A stretch of 64,000 nt of DNA. Origin: Armatimonadota bacterium. GTDB lineage: Bacteria; Armatimonadota; Chthonomonadetes; Chthonomonadales; CAJBBX01. The position numbers and the translations under genes were made by a program. Position 1 is the first letter of the stretch; the number at the start of each line of letters is the position of its first letter. Where the stretch lies: the NCBI GenBank assembly GCA_026392115.1, contig JAPLCQ010000143.1, forward strand, positions 16,855 to 80,854, given 5' to 3'. The notes below the pieces were generated by a model. That model worked only from the letters and a program-made list of their open reading frames with translations. It did no database searches and had not been told where the DNA came from. Of this stretch, positions 9,097 to 18,845 are shown one piece after another.

Positions 9097-11880
9097 TTAC
9101 TTCACCACTGTGATCGATCTGGCCGCGACCGTGATGCGGCGATCGCCTGTGACCGTCCTCGTGATTGCCTTGTCCGTGTTGTTGTAGTAGTGGATTGCCG
9201 ACCCGACGCGCGATGCCAGGATGCCGTCGTATGCCGCGTCGATGGGCGCGGCGATGGGCTTCCATGGACCCGTGGAGGCGTGTAGGGCCGCATTCACGAG
9301 ATGTGCGAAGGAGCCCCAGGGCCCCGGCCAGACGACGGTCCAGCCCTTGCCAAGCGGGCGCGCCGCGAGGGCGATGGCCTTCTTGGGCGGCATGGCCAGG
9401 CCGTCGGCCAGCTTGCCCAGCGAGACGACGGCGTTGTCTGGAGCGCCGGCGACCTTGAGCTGGACCTCGAACACCTGGAGGCCCAGCGCGCGGGGATCGC
9501 TCTGCGGGTTCGGCACCCAGGTAGCGCTCTGGAAGCCGACCCGAGCGGCTGCAGCGCCGGCCAGGGCGTTCGCCGGTAACAGCGTCTCCACCCACCGCAC
9601 GGCGCCGGGCCGCACACGGGCGACCGTCACACCGTTCACACTCAGTACTCCCCCGACGCCGGTCTGCTCGGGCACGGCCAGGCGCACGCGGAGCGCCACG
9701 GGTCCGCCCCGAGGCAGCGGTAGCGTCACGCTACAGTCGCCGCCGGTCCACCGGTAGCTGGGATCGGGCTCCTGTGTGGTCTTCGGCGCCTGCCCGCCCT
9801 CCGGCGCCTGCCACGCGCCGCTCAGTACTTCCTCGGAACCGGAGCCGATATCCAGCGCAACACCCCGAACGCTCGGCAGGGCCGCAGTAGCCCGTGCGGT
9901 CTCGGCCCATGGGGCGCGGAGCCATGGGGCCGCCGTGCCCTCAACCGACCGGAGTGGCAGGCAGCCGGTCGACGCCATGAGCACCCCGCCGCCTGCCACC
10001 CACTTCCGGAGCGCCGTGATCGACGCCTGCTCCAGCGTGTCTCCGGCGAGGATGACGACCGCCCGGAAGCACTTCAGCATGCCGTCGGCGATCATGTTCT
10101 CGTCTATGAACTCGAAGTCCACCGCGTCCCGCAGCTTCTCGGCGCGCGAGAGGAACGTGCCCAGCACGCCCCCGTCCAGCGCGATGGACGAGTTGGGCAT
10201 GATCGCCGCCACGGTGAGCCGTGGCCGGTTCGGCGCCAGGCGAGCGGCGTTTTCCATGAACCGGATGCCCTTCATGGTGGGCTGGTCCGGCGCGTCCATC
10301 AGGTACTTGAAGTAGGCGCCGCGGCTCCCGCCCGCAGTGGCGTCGAACACGCGGCCTGCGATACCCCAAGCCGAGTTGTCGCCGCCGGGCTCGGTGGTGT
10401 AGTACTGGCCGTAGAGCCGCGTGGACGACCCCACCATACGGGTGATGGCGAAGTTCGCCGCCGCGTCGTCGCCCTGGTTCGTGATCCGGATGCCCGCGCC
10501 GTACCGGGCGCACATCCTCGCCTGCGCGCCGAAGTCCGCGCCCAGCATCGGCTGTCCGTCGCCGCCTGTGCAGAGGTAGATGGGCAGCGTCGGGTAGAGC
10601 TCGCGCGCGGTCTTCACCCAGTGCTCGGCGTAGTCCGTCATCGACCGGGTGTACCACGCGACGATATCCACCGTGGCTCGGCGCGATGGCGCGGAGCCGG
10701 GCGCCATCGGCTCGACCGCTTCGAATTCGCCATACGACGTGCGCCACGCCGCGTTCAGAGCCGCCGTCGTTCCATACTTGGCTCGGAGCCACCGCTGCAG
10801 GTCCGCTCGGGCGTACCGGTCGCCGCACCACCACCCGGCATGGGTGTGTTGCCCGGCCATGTCAAACCCGCCGCCCGCCGGCATGAGCGACTCGCCCCAG
10901 TTGCCCGAGATGCCCAGGTTCAGCGCCTCGATAACGCCGGGCTCGTAGTGGGCGCGGAAGAGCTCCAAGAACCGCCGCACCCCGCCGCGCAGAGCGGGGT
11001 TCCAGATGCTCTGGATCGGGGTCGACTGCTTGTGTTCCATGCAGACCGCGTCCACGCCGCCCTCGGACCGGAACCACTTCGGCGTGGCGACGTAGGGCGC
11101 GGTGATCAGGAAGGGAAGCCACTTCAGCTTGTGCTTGCGGATCTGGGCGACCACGGGATCATACGTTGCGTAGGTGACCCGGCCCTTCTCGGGCTCGAGT
11201 TGCGCCCAGCCGACGTAGCTCTGCAGGCTGGTGATGCCGATCTTCTTGGCCACGCGGTAGGCGTTGTCGGCCAGCTGGCCCGCCGGGACCGGCTCATGGA
11301 CCTGCCACTGCTGGATCACGGTCATGCCGGGCGGGACCACGGCCGCACGGCGCGCCGCCAGCAGTTGCACCGGGTCGGCCGGCGGCACATAGCCCTCGGG
11401 TTGACGGCGGGCGAGCGTGATGCGCGCCACGGCCAGCGCGCCGGTGGTCCCCACGCGGAAGTCGGCGTCGCCGTTCTGCCGACCGCCGAACGACGGCCTG
11501 CGCAGCATGAATGTGGCCGAGCGCCACTGCCGCGTCTCGCGCTGCTTGGTCACATCCGGCGATGAGAGATAGGCGCCGCCCTCGCCGGCGTCGTACTCCA
11601 CGGTGATATCGCCGGCCTGGTCGAAGTACTCGATGATCGCGTACAGCGCCTGCGGCATGGCTGGGCGCGGAGAGACCTGAACATAGAGGAAGTTGCCGCC
11701 GGCGTTGCGGTCGATCATGCGGCACGCCCTGCCGCCGAGGGTCACGGCGCGGTTCACCCCGTCGCCGTAGCTGCGGACCACGAGCCCCTTCGCCACGTTG
11801 GTCGGCCCTAGCTCGACTGAAGGCGCTCCACTCGCCGCGCCTCCTAGCCACATCAGCAACCCCAGGTACCACATATCCAT
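9097..11880 (-). CDS. Secreted TIM-barrel hydrolase (GH14/GH42-like)
   Basis: 927 residues. The frame extends to 12075, but the start at 11880 has a signal peptide (MDMWYLGLLMWLGGAASG) and a GGGAGG just upstream. Residues 240-560 form a clan GH-A-like barrel: VGWAQLEPEKGRVTYATYDP and LKWLPFLITAPYVATPKWF recall GH14 and GH42, and NLGISGNWGESLMP supplies a likely acid/base Glu. IYLCTGGDGQPM and LYGQYYTTEPGGDNS follow, the latter holding a possible second catalytic Glu. A domain with MLKCFRAVVILAGDTLEQ near residue 610 resembles the beta-galactosidase trimerisation fold. A beta-rich tail ends in AARSITVVK. The gene converges on the GH42-like gene and diverges from the GH36-like gene at 12053. 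Confidence 0.65.
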   Translation of the reverse strand: MDMWYLGLLMWLGGAASGAPSVELGPTNVAKGLVVRSYGDGVNRAVTLGGRACRMIDRNAGGNFLYVQVSPRPAMPQALYAIIEYFDQAGDITVEYDAGEGGAYLSSPDVTKQRETRQWRSATFMLRRPSFGGRQNGDADFRVGTTGALAVARITLARRQPEGYVPPADPVQLLAARRAAVVPPGMTVIQQWQVHEPVPAGQLADNAYRVAKKIGITSLQSYVGWAQLEPEKGRVTYATYDPVVAQIRKHKLKWLPFLITAPYVATPKWFRSEGGVDAVCMEHKQSTPIQSIWNPALRGGVRRFLELFRAHYEPGVIEALNLGISGNWGESLMPAGGGFDMAGQHTHAGWWCGDRYARADLQRWLRAKYGTTAALNAAWRTSYGEFEAVEPMAPGSAPSRRATVDIVAWYTRSMTDYAEHWVKTARELYPTLPIYLCTGGDGQPMLGADFGAQARMCARYGAGIRITNQGDDAAANFAITRMVGSSTRLYGQYYTTEPGGDNSAWGIAGRVFDATAGGSRGAYFKYLMDAPDQPTMKGIRFMENAARLAPNRPRLTVAAIMPNSSIALDGGVLGTFLSRAEKLRDAVDFEFIDENMIADGMLKCFRAVVILAGDTLEQASITALRKWVAGGGVLMASTGCLPLRSVEGTAAPWLRAPWAETARATAALPSVRGVALDIGSGSEEVLSGAWQAPEGGQAPKTTQEPDPSYRWTGGDCSVTLPLPRGGPVALRVRLAVPEQTGVGGVLSVNGVTVARVRPGAVRWVETLLPANALAGAAAARVGFQSATWVPNPQSDPRALGLQVFEVQLKVAGAPDNAVVSLGKLADGLAMPPKKAIALAARPLGKGWTVVWPGPWGSFAHLVNAALHASTGPWKPIAAPIDAAYDGILASRVGSAIHYYNNTDKAITRTVTGDRRITVAARSITVVK

Positions 11881-11994
11881 GCCCCTCCCGCCGAACCGTC
11901 TCTGCCGTCGTAGTTCGGCGTGGAAAGGCTCAGGTCCTGTATGGGCGGCGTCCGGATGTGATAGCGACCGACGAACGTGCGTCGCCGCGAAGGG

Positions 11995-12000
11995 TATAGT
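11995..12000 (+). promoter_or_regulatory. Candidate -10 element TATAGT for the GH36-like gene
   Basis: AGGGTATAGTC lies 52 bases before the ATG at 12053, in the 172-base divergent gap. No clear -35 sequence is seen. It matches the box at 4318 in the core GGTATAGT. Confidence 0.3.
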
Positions 12001-12052
12001 CTGACGCCGCCGCCGTTCGCCCGTCCCATCGCGCCTCCCGGAGGTCTGCCCC

Positions 12053-14902
12053 ATGGCCCGTCTCGCCTTCGTCACGCTCCTGGCCTCACTGGCCGAGTTG
12101 TCGATCTACGCGCACGCAGCGCCGAAGCCCGCCGTACTGGACAACGGCCTGGTCCGCGCCGAGTTCGGACCTCGTGGCCTTGCGGTCCTGCGCGACAGGT
12201 CCACTGGCCGCGTGCTGAAAGTCAGGGAGGACGGCTTCTCGCTGCTGCTCGGCGATGCCACCATCGACACGGCCTATGCCCCCGCCGTCGGCCCCGCCAT
12301 GGGGAGCGACGCCGCCGCGTACACCTGCCGAAGCGGTCCTTGGACCGCGCGCGCGATCTATGAACTGAAGCCCGGCCGGCGGTTCCTCACCAAAAGGCTC
12401 ACGGTGTCCGGCAAAGGCGACCGCCCGGTGCGCGTGCGGCGGGTAGAGGTGCTGCGGCCGGTGCTGGGCTCGGCCATCGCCGAAGTGCAGCGTGTCCGCG
12501 ATGTCGCCTTCCTGCGCATGGGCGCCCGTTCGGGCGGTGCAGCCGAGTGGGGGGTTTTCGTCGCCCTTCAGAACCCGTTCCTGCAGCTCATGCGCTCCAA
12601 GGGCGCCGTTTCCTGCGCCTACGTGCCGGACCTGACATGGACGCCTGACCATGGCGAGTTCAGCTCGGATCGCATCTGTGTTGGCCCCTATGAGATGAGC
12701 GGGATCACGTACCCGGCGGCGCTCCTGCCCGAGTGGAAGGCGCCCACTCCGGAAGGCGAGGCGGCCGGGCCACGCATCGACGCCGCCGAGGTGGACGCCG
12801 TGCTGGCCTGCGTGCGTGAGTTCCTCCTGCACAAGCCGCGCCGGTCGGCAAGGCTGCACGTGGGCTGGTGCGAGAACGACTACCAGATCGATATCTCCAC
12901 AGCGGAAGGACGCGAGGAGTACAAGCGGATCATCGACCAGGCCGCCGCCGTGGGCTGCACCGCCCTCCTTTTCGACCCCGCCAACAGCGTGGACGCCCCG
13001 CTCGAGGAGAACCGCGACGCATGGGGTTGGGAGAACCTGCTCTGGTTCAGCATCGGCCAGAAGCTCCGCAAGGGCGAGTGGGATCCCGCCAAGCAGCCGC
13101 TCCCTGAGAGCATCGCGTCGCTGGTGGAGTATGCCCGGACCCGCGGAGTGAAGATGGTCGCCTACGTCTATCCGTCGCTCCCCTTCATGCAGGACCCGGC
13201 ATGGACCTCCTGGGTGCCCGGCGGCAGGCCCGGCGGCTATCTGGGAGCCGACACCGGCCAGCGCGCCTTCCAGGATTGGCTCCTCGACAAGATGGACGCC
13301 TTCACGAAGGGCACGGGAGCCGGCGGCTACTCCTTCGACCACTGGTGGATCGCCTACGATGAGACGCGCAGTAGCCGCTACGAGCAGTGGGCGGGCGCCC
13401 GGCGGATTATGGAGGAGCTGCGCCGGCGGCAGCCGGACGCCGTCATCGACACGCGGCAGCAGATTCACCACTTCGGGGTCTGGACCTGGCTGGCGGGCTC
13501 CTACCCCCATCCGCTCAACTCCGACGAGCAGCCGGAGAGCTTCCGGGCCTTCCCGGACCTCCACTGGAGCCGGGCTTCGGCGGACCGGCAGCGGCGAACG
13601 GCCTGGTACTTCCGCACCAACTGCTTCGTGCCCGCCGAGATCATGCCCGGCTACATGCTGCACCAGACGCCGCGCCTCACCGCCGAGGGGCAGACCATGC
13701 GGACCCGGTTCCGCCCCGCTGACTGGGATCTACTGGGTTGGAAGTACTCCGTGCTGTCTTCCATCGCGACAGCTCCGTTGAATCATGTGGTGAACATGCT
13801 GCCCGCCAGGGATTCGCGCGAGTTCGCCGCGTTCGGGGAGGCCGACCGTAAGTGGCTGCGAGGCTGGCTGGACTGGACCGATCGCCACACGGAGCTGCTG
13901 CGCGCGGGCAAGCCCATCGCATCGCTGGGCCAGCCACGCGTCGGCGGCGTGGATGGCTGGGCGGCCTGCTCCGGATCCCGTGGCTTCATCTTCCTGTTCA
14001 ACCCGAACTACCGCGCGTTGCCGGCCGACCTGCGCCTGGGTGCCGAACTGGGCCTCTCCGGACGCGCTGGCATGACCATCCGGCAGCTCTACCCGGACGA
14101 CGGGGCTGGCATGCTCTTGGCGCTGCCTTCCGGACCGACGTGGAAGCTGGGCGACCGGCTGAGCCTCCAGATGCCCGGTTGCTCGGTGCGCGTGTTGGAG
14201 ATCGAGCCGAGCGCGCCGGTTACGGGTCCCGTGGTGATGGGCTGCACGGGCACGGCCGCGTTGCGAGACGGCATCCTCACGGTAGCAGGCGCTTCGGGCG
14301 AGCCCGGGACGGAGCGGCCCATCGCGGTGGCGCTGCCGTCGACGGGTCGTGTCCGTGAGCTGAAGGTGAACGGCGTGGCCGTCCCCTTCGAGCAGTCCGG
14401 TGCGCGGGTCCATGCGACGGTGCGCTTCGCCGGGACGCAATGCGGCGCACGCCGGCAGATCGGAGCCTTTGATCCGTCGTTCACAGGTGGCGCCTACCGG
14501 GCAGAGGCATCGGTCCCTGCGCGCGTCTGGCGGCAACTGGCAGAACGCAAGCGCGCATGGCCCGTGGAGTACACCGCCGACGAGCGCGCCACGCCCTGGC
14601 TTAACTCCGATCGGCTGATCCTGTACATCCAGGTCGCAGAACCCAACGACGGCATGCGCGTTGCGCTGAGCATCGACGCAAAGGCCGTCCCGCTGCGGCC
14701 CGCCTATTCCAGCATCGTGGGGAGCAACCCGGCCAACACCTTCGTGGGATGGATGGCCGACATTACAGACCTATCGCCCGACTCCAAGCACGTGTTTGAG
14801 CTCCAGTTGCCCATGCTGGCGGCGGGCCAGTTCCAGGGCATGTTCCTCGACACGGTCGAGGCGGAGACGACCCCGGAGGTGGTACCGGCGGCGGTGCGCT
14901 GA
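12053..14902 (+). CDS. Secreted GH36/GH97-like glycoside hydrolase
   Basis: 949 residues with a signal peptide (MARLAFVTLLASLAELSIYAHA) and a GGAGG nine bases before the ATG. An N-terminal beta-sandwich (VLDNGLVRAEFGPRGLAVLRD) of roughly 250 residues precedes a TIM barrel. In the barrel, GVKMVAYVYPSLPF and GGYSFDHWWIAYDE place a candidate nucleophile Asp at residue 429, as in GH36-type retaining alpha-galactosidases. VIDTRQQIHHFGVWTWLAGSY follows. The last 250 residues hold two further beta-rich domains, with VAEPNDGMRVALSIDAKAV near the end. The general fold is well supported. The GH36 assignment over GH97, GH101 or an unclassified family is tentative. It is transcribed divergently from the minus-strand hydrolase at 11880. 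Confidence 0.6.
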   Translation: MARLAFVTLLASLAELSIYAHAAPKPAVLDNGLVRAEFGPRGLAVLRDRSTGRVLKVREDGFSLLLGDATIDTAYAPAVGPAMGSDAAAYTCRSGPWTARAIYELKPGRRFLTKRLTVSGKGDRPVRVRRVEVLRPVLGSAIAEVQRVRDVAFLRMGARSGGAAEWGVFVALQNPFLQLMRSKGAVSCAYVPDLTWTPDHGEFSSDRICVGPYEMSGITYPAALLPEWKAPTPEGEAAGPRIDAAEVDAVLACVREFLLHKPRRSARLHVGWCENDYQIDISTAEGREEYKRIIDQAAAVGCTALLFDPANSVDAPLEENRDAWGWENLLWFSIGQKLRKGEWDPAKQPLPESIASLVEYARTRGVKMVAYVYPSLPFMQDPAWTSWVPGGRPGGYLGADTGQRAFQDWLLDKMDAFTKGTGAGGYSFDHWWIAYDETRSSRYEQWAGARRIMEELRRRQPDAVIDTRQQIHHFGVWTWLAGSYPHPLNSDEQPESFRAFPDLHWSRASADRQRRTAWYFRTNCFVPAEIMPGYMLHQTPRLTAEGQTMRTRFRPADWDLLGWKYSVLSSIATAPLNHVVNMLPARDSREFAAFGEADRKWLRGWLDWTDRHTELLRAGKPIASLGQPRVGGVDGWAACSGSRGFIFLFNPNYRALPADLRLGAELGLSGRAGMTIRQLYPDDGAGMLLALPSGPTWKLGDRLSLQMPGCSVRVLEIEPSAPVTGPVVMGCTGTAALRDGILTVAGASGEPGTERPIAVALPSTGRVRELKVNGVAVPFEQSGARVHATVRFAGTQCGARRQIGAFDPSFTGGAYRAEASVPARVWRQLAERKRAWPVEYTADERATPWLNSDRLILYIQVAEPNDGMRVALSIDAKAVPLRPAYSSIVGSNPANTFVGWMADITDLSPDSKHVFELQLPMLAAGQFQGMFLDTVEAETTPEVVPAAVR

Positions 14903-14926
14903 CGAGCTCGGCCGGCCTCGTCAGCG
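14897..14926. terminator. Hairpin at a convergent junction
   Basis: A perfect 10-base inverted repeat, CGCTGACGAG and CTCGTCAGCG, flanks a 10-base GC-rich loop and spans the stop codon of the GH36-like gene. It lies between two genes that converge. There is no T-tract, so it may be a weak or Rho-assisted terminator or an mRNA 3'-end stabiliser. Confidence 0.4.
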
Positions 14927-15040
14927 TGGCCGTCTTGCGGCGACCCAGTCCTGCACCGCCGCCAGACTGGAGTGCGGAACCGACGGTGGTGCGGCTTGGA
15001 CGTCTATGTTACGACCTTCCTCGGCCATTCGCATCTACTC

Positions 15041-18000
15041 CTACCACCGAATCACGGCGTGGCGGACCCTTGGGTTCTTGGGGAGGGGCGAGGGGGCCGG
15101 CGGGGTTGTGTAGAGATGCTCCAGCACCTTGCTGACCAGAGGCAGGACCGCGCCGGGCTCCGGCCAGAAGCCGCCGATGCGCCAGTACCAGCCCCATCCG
15201 CCCAGCCGGTAGCCGCCGATGTAGTCCTTGCCGCCGCCGATGACGAGCGTGGTGTGTGCCGCCGATCCGGAACCGGCCAAGCCGCGGTTGGCGGGCGCCG
15301 CCATCTCCTCAAGCGCTGTGGTCAGGTCGAAGCCCAGCATGGCGCGTCCGGCGTCGGTAACTCGTAGGGGAGCGGGTTGGGCGTCGACCGGGCCATCGCC
15401 CACTTCCACCCCGATGCGGGCCACGCCGGCCGGGCCGATGGCCCCGGCGCTCCAGCCCTCGCCCGAGCGGACCAGCGCCGCGTAGTGCGTGTAGCCCGCG
15501 GTCTCCCACCAGCAGCCGCCCTGGCTGACGTAGCGCCGCACGGCGTCCAGCGTCTCGGTCCATCGGTCGGCGGCGGTTGCCGGGAAGCCCTCGCCGTAGG
15601 GGTTCACGATGGCGAACCAGCTCTTCCGGCCGGCCCGTAGCGCGGCGAGCAGCTCCTCAGCCGTTGCGATCACCTTCACCTCGAGGCCATGCTTGGCCGC
15701 CACAGGCGAGGAGGCCAAGGCCTTCACCCAGTCGGTGGGCCGGATGCGCGTCCAGGTGGGCTCAGGGCCGGGGCCGAGGTCGATGACCCCGACGGCGGGC
15801 TTCGCGCCGGGCCATGCGCTCGGGGCGACCCTCGCGGCGTCGGCCGGAGGCGCCAGCGGCTTCTCGGCGGCTACTACGGGCATGGTGACGGAGAGCTTGC
15901 CTGCGTTTGCCGCGGTGCCGGCGGGCTTCGCGCCGTCGAAGGTCACCGTCGCGGCGCCGGAGACGGGCTTCGGCAACTCGACCGTGACGCCTGCCGCCGC
16001 CGGCGCGTAGAGCCAGGCATCGGCGGACCTGCCATCGGGCCGCAGCTTGGTGACGAAGCGGCTGCCGGCCCGCACGCCGGGCGCCTCGGCTCTGAACCCG
16101 AAGCCGGGCAGGTTGTCCGGGCCGGCTGTGGCCTCGCGGCCGAGGTTGGCGGTAATCTTCACGTCGCCATAGGTGGCTCGGATCACCCCATCGTCACTCG
16201 CCTCGGACATGCCCTGAGGCCGCTCGTGGTGGAACGCTCCTACGGGCGCCCCGACATACCGCGAGACGACGGCCTTCTGGAGGGCGTCGAGCCAGAGCAG
16301 CCACTGCCTCGCGGGACCATCGGACGCGATGGCCTGTGCCGAGGCGGCGTAGCTGAGCCCGAAGCCGAGGCCCAGCGTCCACGTGAGCGTCTCGTCGTTG
16401 GTGACGAACTGGCCCAGGTCGTGGTGGATCATAGAGGCCTTGTCGTGCGCCAGCCTCTGGGCCAGTGGATAGATGCTCCAGGTCTCCGGCGCGATAGTCT
16501 CTCGAAGCAGGCGTCGCCACTCGGGCGCGCGCTCGGTGGGAACCAGGTTCCACGTCATGCCGCAGAGCTGCGCCTCGTACTGGGCCACGCGGTCCCAGCC
16601 GCTCTCGGTGGAGAGGGGCGCCTTTGCCGCGTCCTCGGCCACCATGGAGAGGAGGCCCTGCACGTAGGCGTCCGGCGCGGGAGAGCCCTCGCTGGTGTCG
16701 AAAGACCATGTACGGGCCCCGCACTGGTCCTGGAACAGCAGGTCCACCGGCACGGTTTCGGTGAACTGCGCCACGGTCTTGCGGTTGGCTTCGCGGACGG
16801 CGGGATGCCAGTAGCAGATGGTCCATCCATCGTTCAGTCCGTACTTCTCGTAGACAGGCCTGCCCGCCAGGTCCTTCACCAGCGGCGCCTCGCCGGCGGC
16901 CACGAAGGTGGGGCCCCGTGGGTTGTCGCACCACCACGTTGGGTTCGTGTAGGGCATCACGAGGTGGCCGAGCTTCTGCGCCCGGGCGGTCATCTGCTGG
17001 AGGTCGGCCAGCGTCCCGAAGGCGGCGTTGGGCGGCAGGTGGTCGGGGTACTGCTTGTCGAACCCGCCGTGCAGGTAGTCGGCGAAGTGCACGAGCGTTG
17101 GGCGCGGGAGGGCCGTCAGGGCGGCTGCTTTGTCGCGCGCGCCGCCCGACAGGTAGAGCAGCACTGCGTTGCGGAAGCGGGCCAGCGTCCCCGGCCGCAT
17201 CTTGGCCGCGAGCTTCCGCGTGATGCCGTTGGCGACGGCGTAGCGCGCGAGACCGGACTCGGCGCTGGAGCCCAGGGCGATGCGGGTGATGGGCGATCGC
17301 CACGTGGTTCCGGCCTTCACGAAGGGTGCGTAGCCGCGGTCGAAGTACCCGCCTTCGGCGTCGGAACCGCAGGCCAGCTCCCCCGACGTGAGGAGCTCGG
17401 TCGTGGTCCAGGGCTTGGTCGGCAGGGGCTGCACACGGTAGATCGAAGCCGAACCGGCCTGTGCGTCCAGGTGCGCGAAGTCGGCGAAGAGGGCCGGGTA
17501 GCGCCCGGCGAAGCGGTAGTGCCGCACCGGGGCCATGGCGTAGAAGAAGGGGTGGCCGCCGGTCTCGATCCACGTCCCACCGGCCCTGGCGAAGCCCACG
17601 ATGGCCGCCACCGTCGCCTTCATGTCGGCCTGAGGCAGCGTGGGACACCACTCGCCGTAGGGGTTGATGACCACGGCGCAGTCGCCGCTTCGGAGCGTCT
17701 CGGCCAGTTGCGCGGGGTCCTGGATCACCACGGTGTCGGCCGAACCCCGAAGGGCTTCGAGCCATTCCACGGCCGGTACCGCCGACCAGCCTCCGTTGGC
17801 GGGGGCGCGGCGGAGCGCAACGACGCCCACCTTGCGGCGTTTGGCTGGCGCCTCGGCCGCCAGACGCGCGGCGATACGGGAAACGGCGTCGCGGGCCAGC
17901 CCGGCCTCGGCGGCGCCGACCGCCCCGCCGATGCGCCATGCCCAACCGATACCCACGCGCCGTCCGCTGAGCCACGGTCCGTTGTCCGACTCCGCCAGCG

Positions 18001-18736
18001 TTACGTCCGACGTGCCGGGCGCGCACGGCCGGTTCACGACGGCTCGGCCGGCCGCGATGCGTTGGGCCAGACCGTCGCCCAGCCACTGGCGCGTCAGTGC
18101 GGTGGGTCGGAGGGCCGCGGCTACGTCCTGGTCCGCGCGCTGCACGGGCGGGCCGCCGAAGAGCGTCGCGCAATGCTCGGCGCCGGCGATGGTCGGCTCC
18201 CAGGCGCTCGATCGCTCCGGCGGCTGGGGAAGGAAGAACCGGCTGTTGAACTCCATGCCCACGGACTGGTTGCCGTCGCAAGGGAAGATGAACCGCCGCA
18301 CGCCCTGCGCCTCGAACCGGAGCCGCGCGGGCAGCTCAAAGGCGAGCAGCACGTCTGTACGCGGCGTCACGGCGGCCCGCAGGTCCAGTTCTGAACCTGC
18401 CACACCGGCGGTCACCGTCACGTCCAGGTCCGGACCCGTGAACCGCAGCGTGGCTCCCTTGCCCGATGCCGCACGCACTACTGTGAAGCGTCGCTCGCCG
18501 GAGCTCGGTGCGTACTGCGCCGCATCGATCACCGTGCCGTTCCGCAACCGAGCCCGCCAGAGGCCGGACTCACCCGTGCGAACGATCACCTTGCCGGAGG
18601 GACCGCGCAGCGTCAACGGGGCCCCCGGTCCGGCGGCCAGTTCGGCAGAGCCGCCCGCCATCGGTAGGCGCGTCTGGGCGGATCCGGTCGAGGCGAGGCA
18701 GGCGGTGATCAACGCCGCCAGGGCGGTGCGGTGCAT
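15041..18736 (-). CDS. Large secreted DUF6259-like TIM-barrel protein with duplicated NPYGE module
   Basis: 1231 residues with a signal peptide (MHRTALAALITACLASTGSA). The start at 18736 is chosen over an upstream extension to 19168 because of the leader and a GGAGG eight bases before it. An N-terminal beta-sandwich (to about residue 270) is followed by a module with VVINPYGEWCPTLP and GGTWIETGGHPFF near residues 310-400. Next comes a TIM barrel (PTLVHFADYLHGGFDKQYPD, LLFQDQCGARTWSFD) of the DUF6259 or GH-like type. A second copy of the module (AIVNPYGEGFPATA, GGCWWETAGYTHY) occupies residues 965-1090. Each copy is associated with a WRIGG-containing strand (GIGWAWRIGG, WGWYWRIGG). It is probably a polysaccharide-processing enzyme; the barrel's activity is unassigned. 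Confidence 0.6.
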   Translation of the reverse strand: MHRTALAALITACLASTGSAQTRLPMAGGSAELAAGPGAPLTLRGPSGKVIVRTGESGLWRARLRNGTVIDAAQYAPSSGERRFTVVRAASGKGATLRFTGPDLDVTVTAGVAGSELDLRAAVTPRTDVLLAFELPARLRFEAQGVRRFIFPCDGNQSVGMEFNSRFFLPQPPERSSAWEPTIAGAEHCATLFGGPPVQRADQDVAAALRPTALTRQWLGDGLAQRIAAGRAVVNRPCAPGTSDVTLAESDNGPWLSGRRVGIGWAWRIGGAVGAAEAGLARDAVSRIAARLAAEAPAKRRKVGVVALRRAPANGGWSAVPAVEWLEALRGSADTVVIQDPAQLAETLRSGDCAVVINPYGEWCPTLPQADMKATVAAIVGFARAGGTWIETGGHPFFYAMAPVRHYRFAGRYPALFADFAHLDAQAGSASIYRVQPLPTKPWTTTELLTSGELACGSDAEGGYFDRGYAPFVKAGTTWRSPITRIALGSSAESGLARYAVANGITRKLAAKMRPGTLARFRNAVLLYLSGGARDKAAALTALPRPTLVHFADYLHGGFDKQYPDHLPPNAAFGTLADLQQMTARAQKLGHLVMPYTNPTWWCDNPRGPTFVAAGEAPLVKDLAGRPVYEKYGLNDGWTICYWHPAVREANRKTVAQFTETVPVDLLFQDQCGARTWSFDTSEGSPAPDAYVQGLLSMVAEDAAKAPLSTESGWDRVAQYEAQLCGMTWNLVPTERAPEWRRLLRETIAPETWSIYPLAQRLAHDKASMIHHDLGQFVTNDETLTWTLGLGFGLSYAASAQAIASDGPARQWLLWLDALQKAVVSRYVGAPVGAFHHERPQGMSEASDDGVIRATYGDVKITANLGREATAGPDNLPGFGFRAEAPGVRAGSRFVTKLRPDGRSADAWLYAPAAAGVTVELPKPVSGAATVTFDGAKPAGTAANAGKLSVTMPVVAAEKPLAPPADAARVAPSAWPGAKPAVGVIDLGPGPEPTWTRIRPTDWVKALASSPVAAKHGLEVKVIATAEELLAALRAGRKSWFAIVNPYGEGFPATAADRWTETLDAVRRYVSQGGCWWETAGYTHYAALVRSGEGWSAGAIGPAGVARIGVEVGDGPVDAQPAPLRVTDAGRAMLGFDLTTALEEMAAPANRGLAGSGSAAHTTLVIGGGKDYIGGYRLGGWGWYWRIGGFWPEPGAVLPLVSKVLEHLYTTPPAPSPLPKNPRVRHAVIRW

Positions 18737-18781
18737 GAGCGGGACCTCCGAGTCGCGCGGGCCGATGCGCCCGCCTGTGGC

Positions 18782-18787
18782 GTTATA
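18782..18787 (-). promoter_or_regulatory. Candidate -10 element TATAAC (minus), overlapping a TATACC on the plus strand
   Basis: The minus strand reads AGGTATAACG, 46 bases before the ATG at 18736. The complementary strand reads GTTATACC, 56 bases before the ATG at 18846. The same short segment could therefore serve both divergent genes. No -35 is obvious. Confidence 0.3.
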
Positions 18788-18845
18788 CCTGCTGGTCTGG
18801 CGCACACACAGAGCCGAAGCGCGGCCGCATGGGCTAACATCATCC

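Noticed and set aside
12086..13663. 525-codon antisense frame
   Set aside because: Opposite the GH36-like gene, with low-complexity composition and no start signal.
15689..18394. 901-codon plus-strand frame
   Set aside because: Antisense to the DUF6259-like gene; the product is Gly/Arg/Val-rich without a fold.
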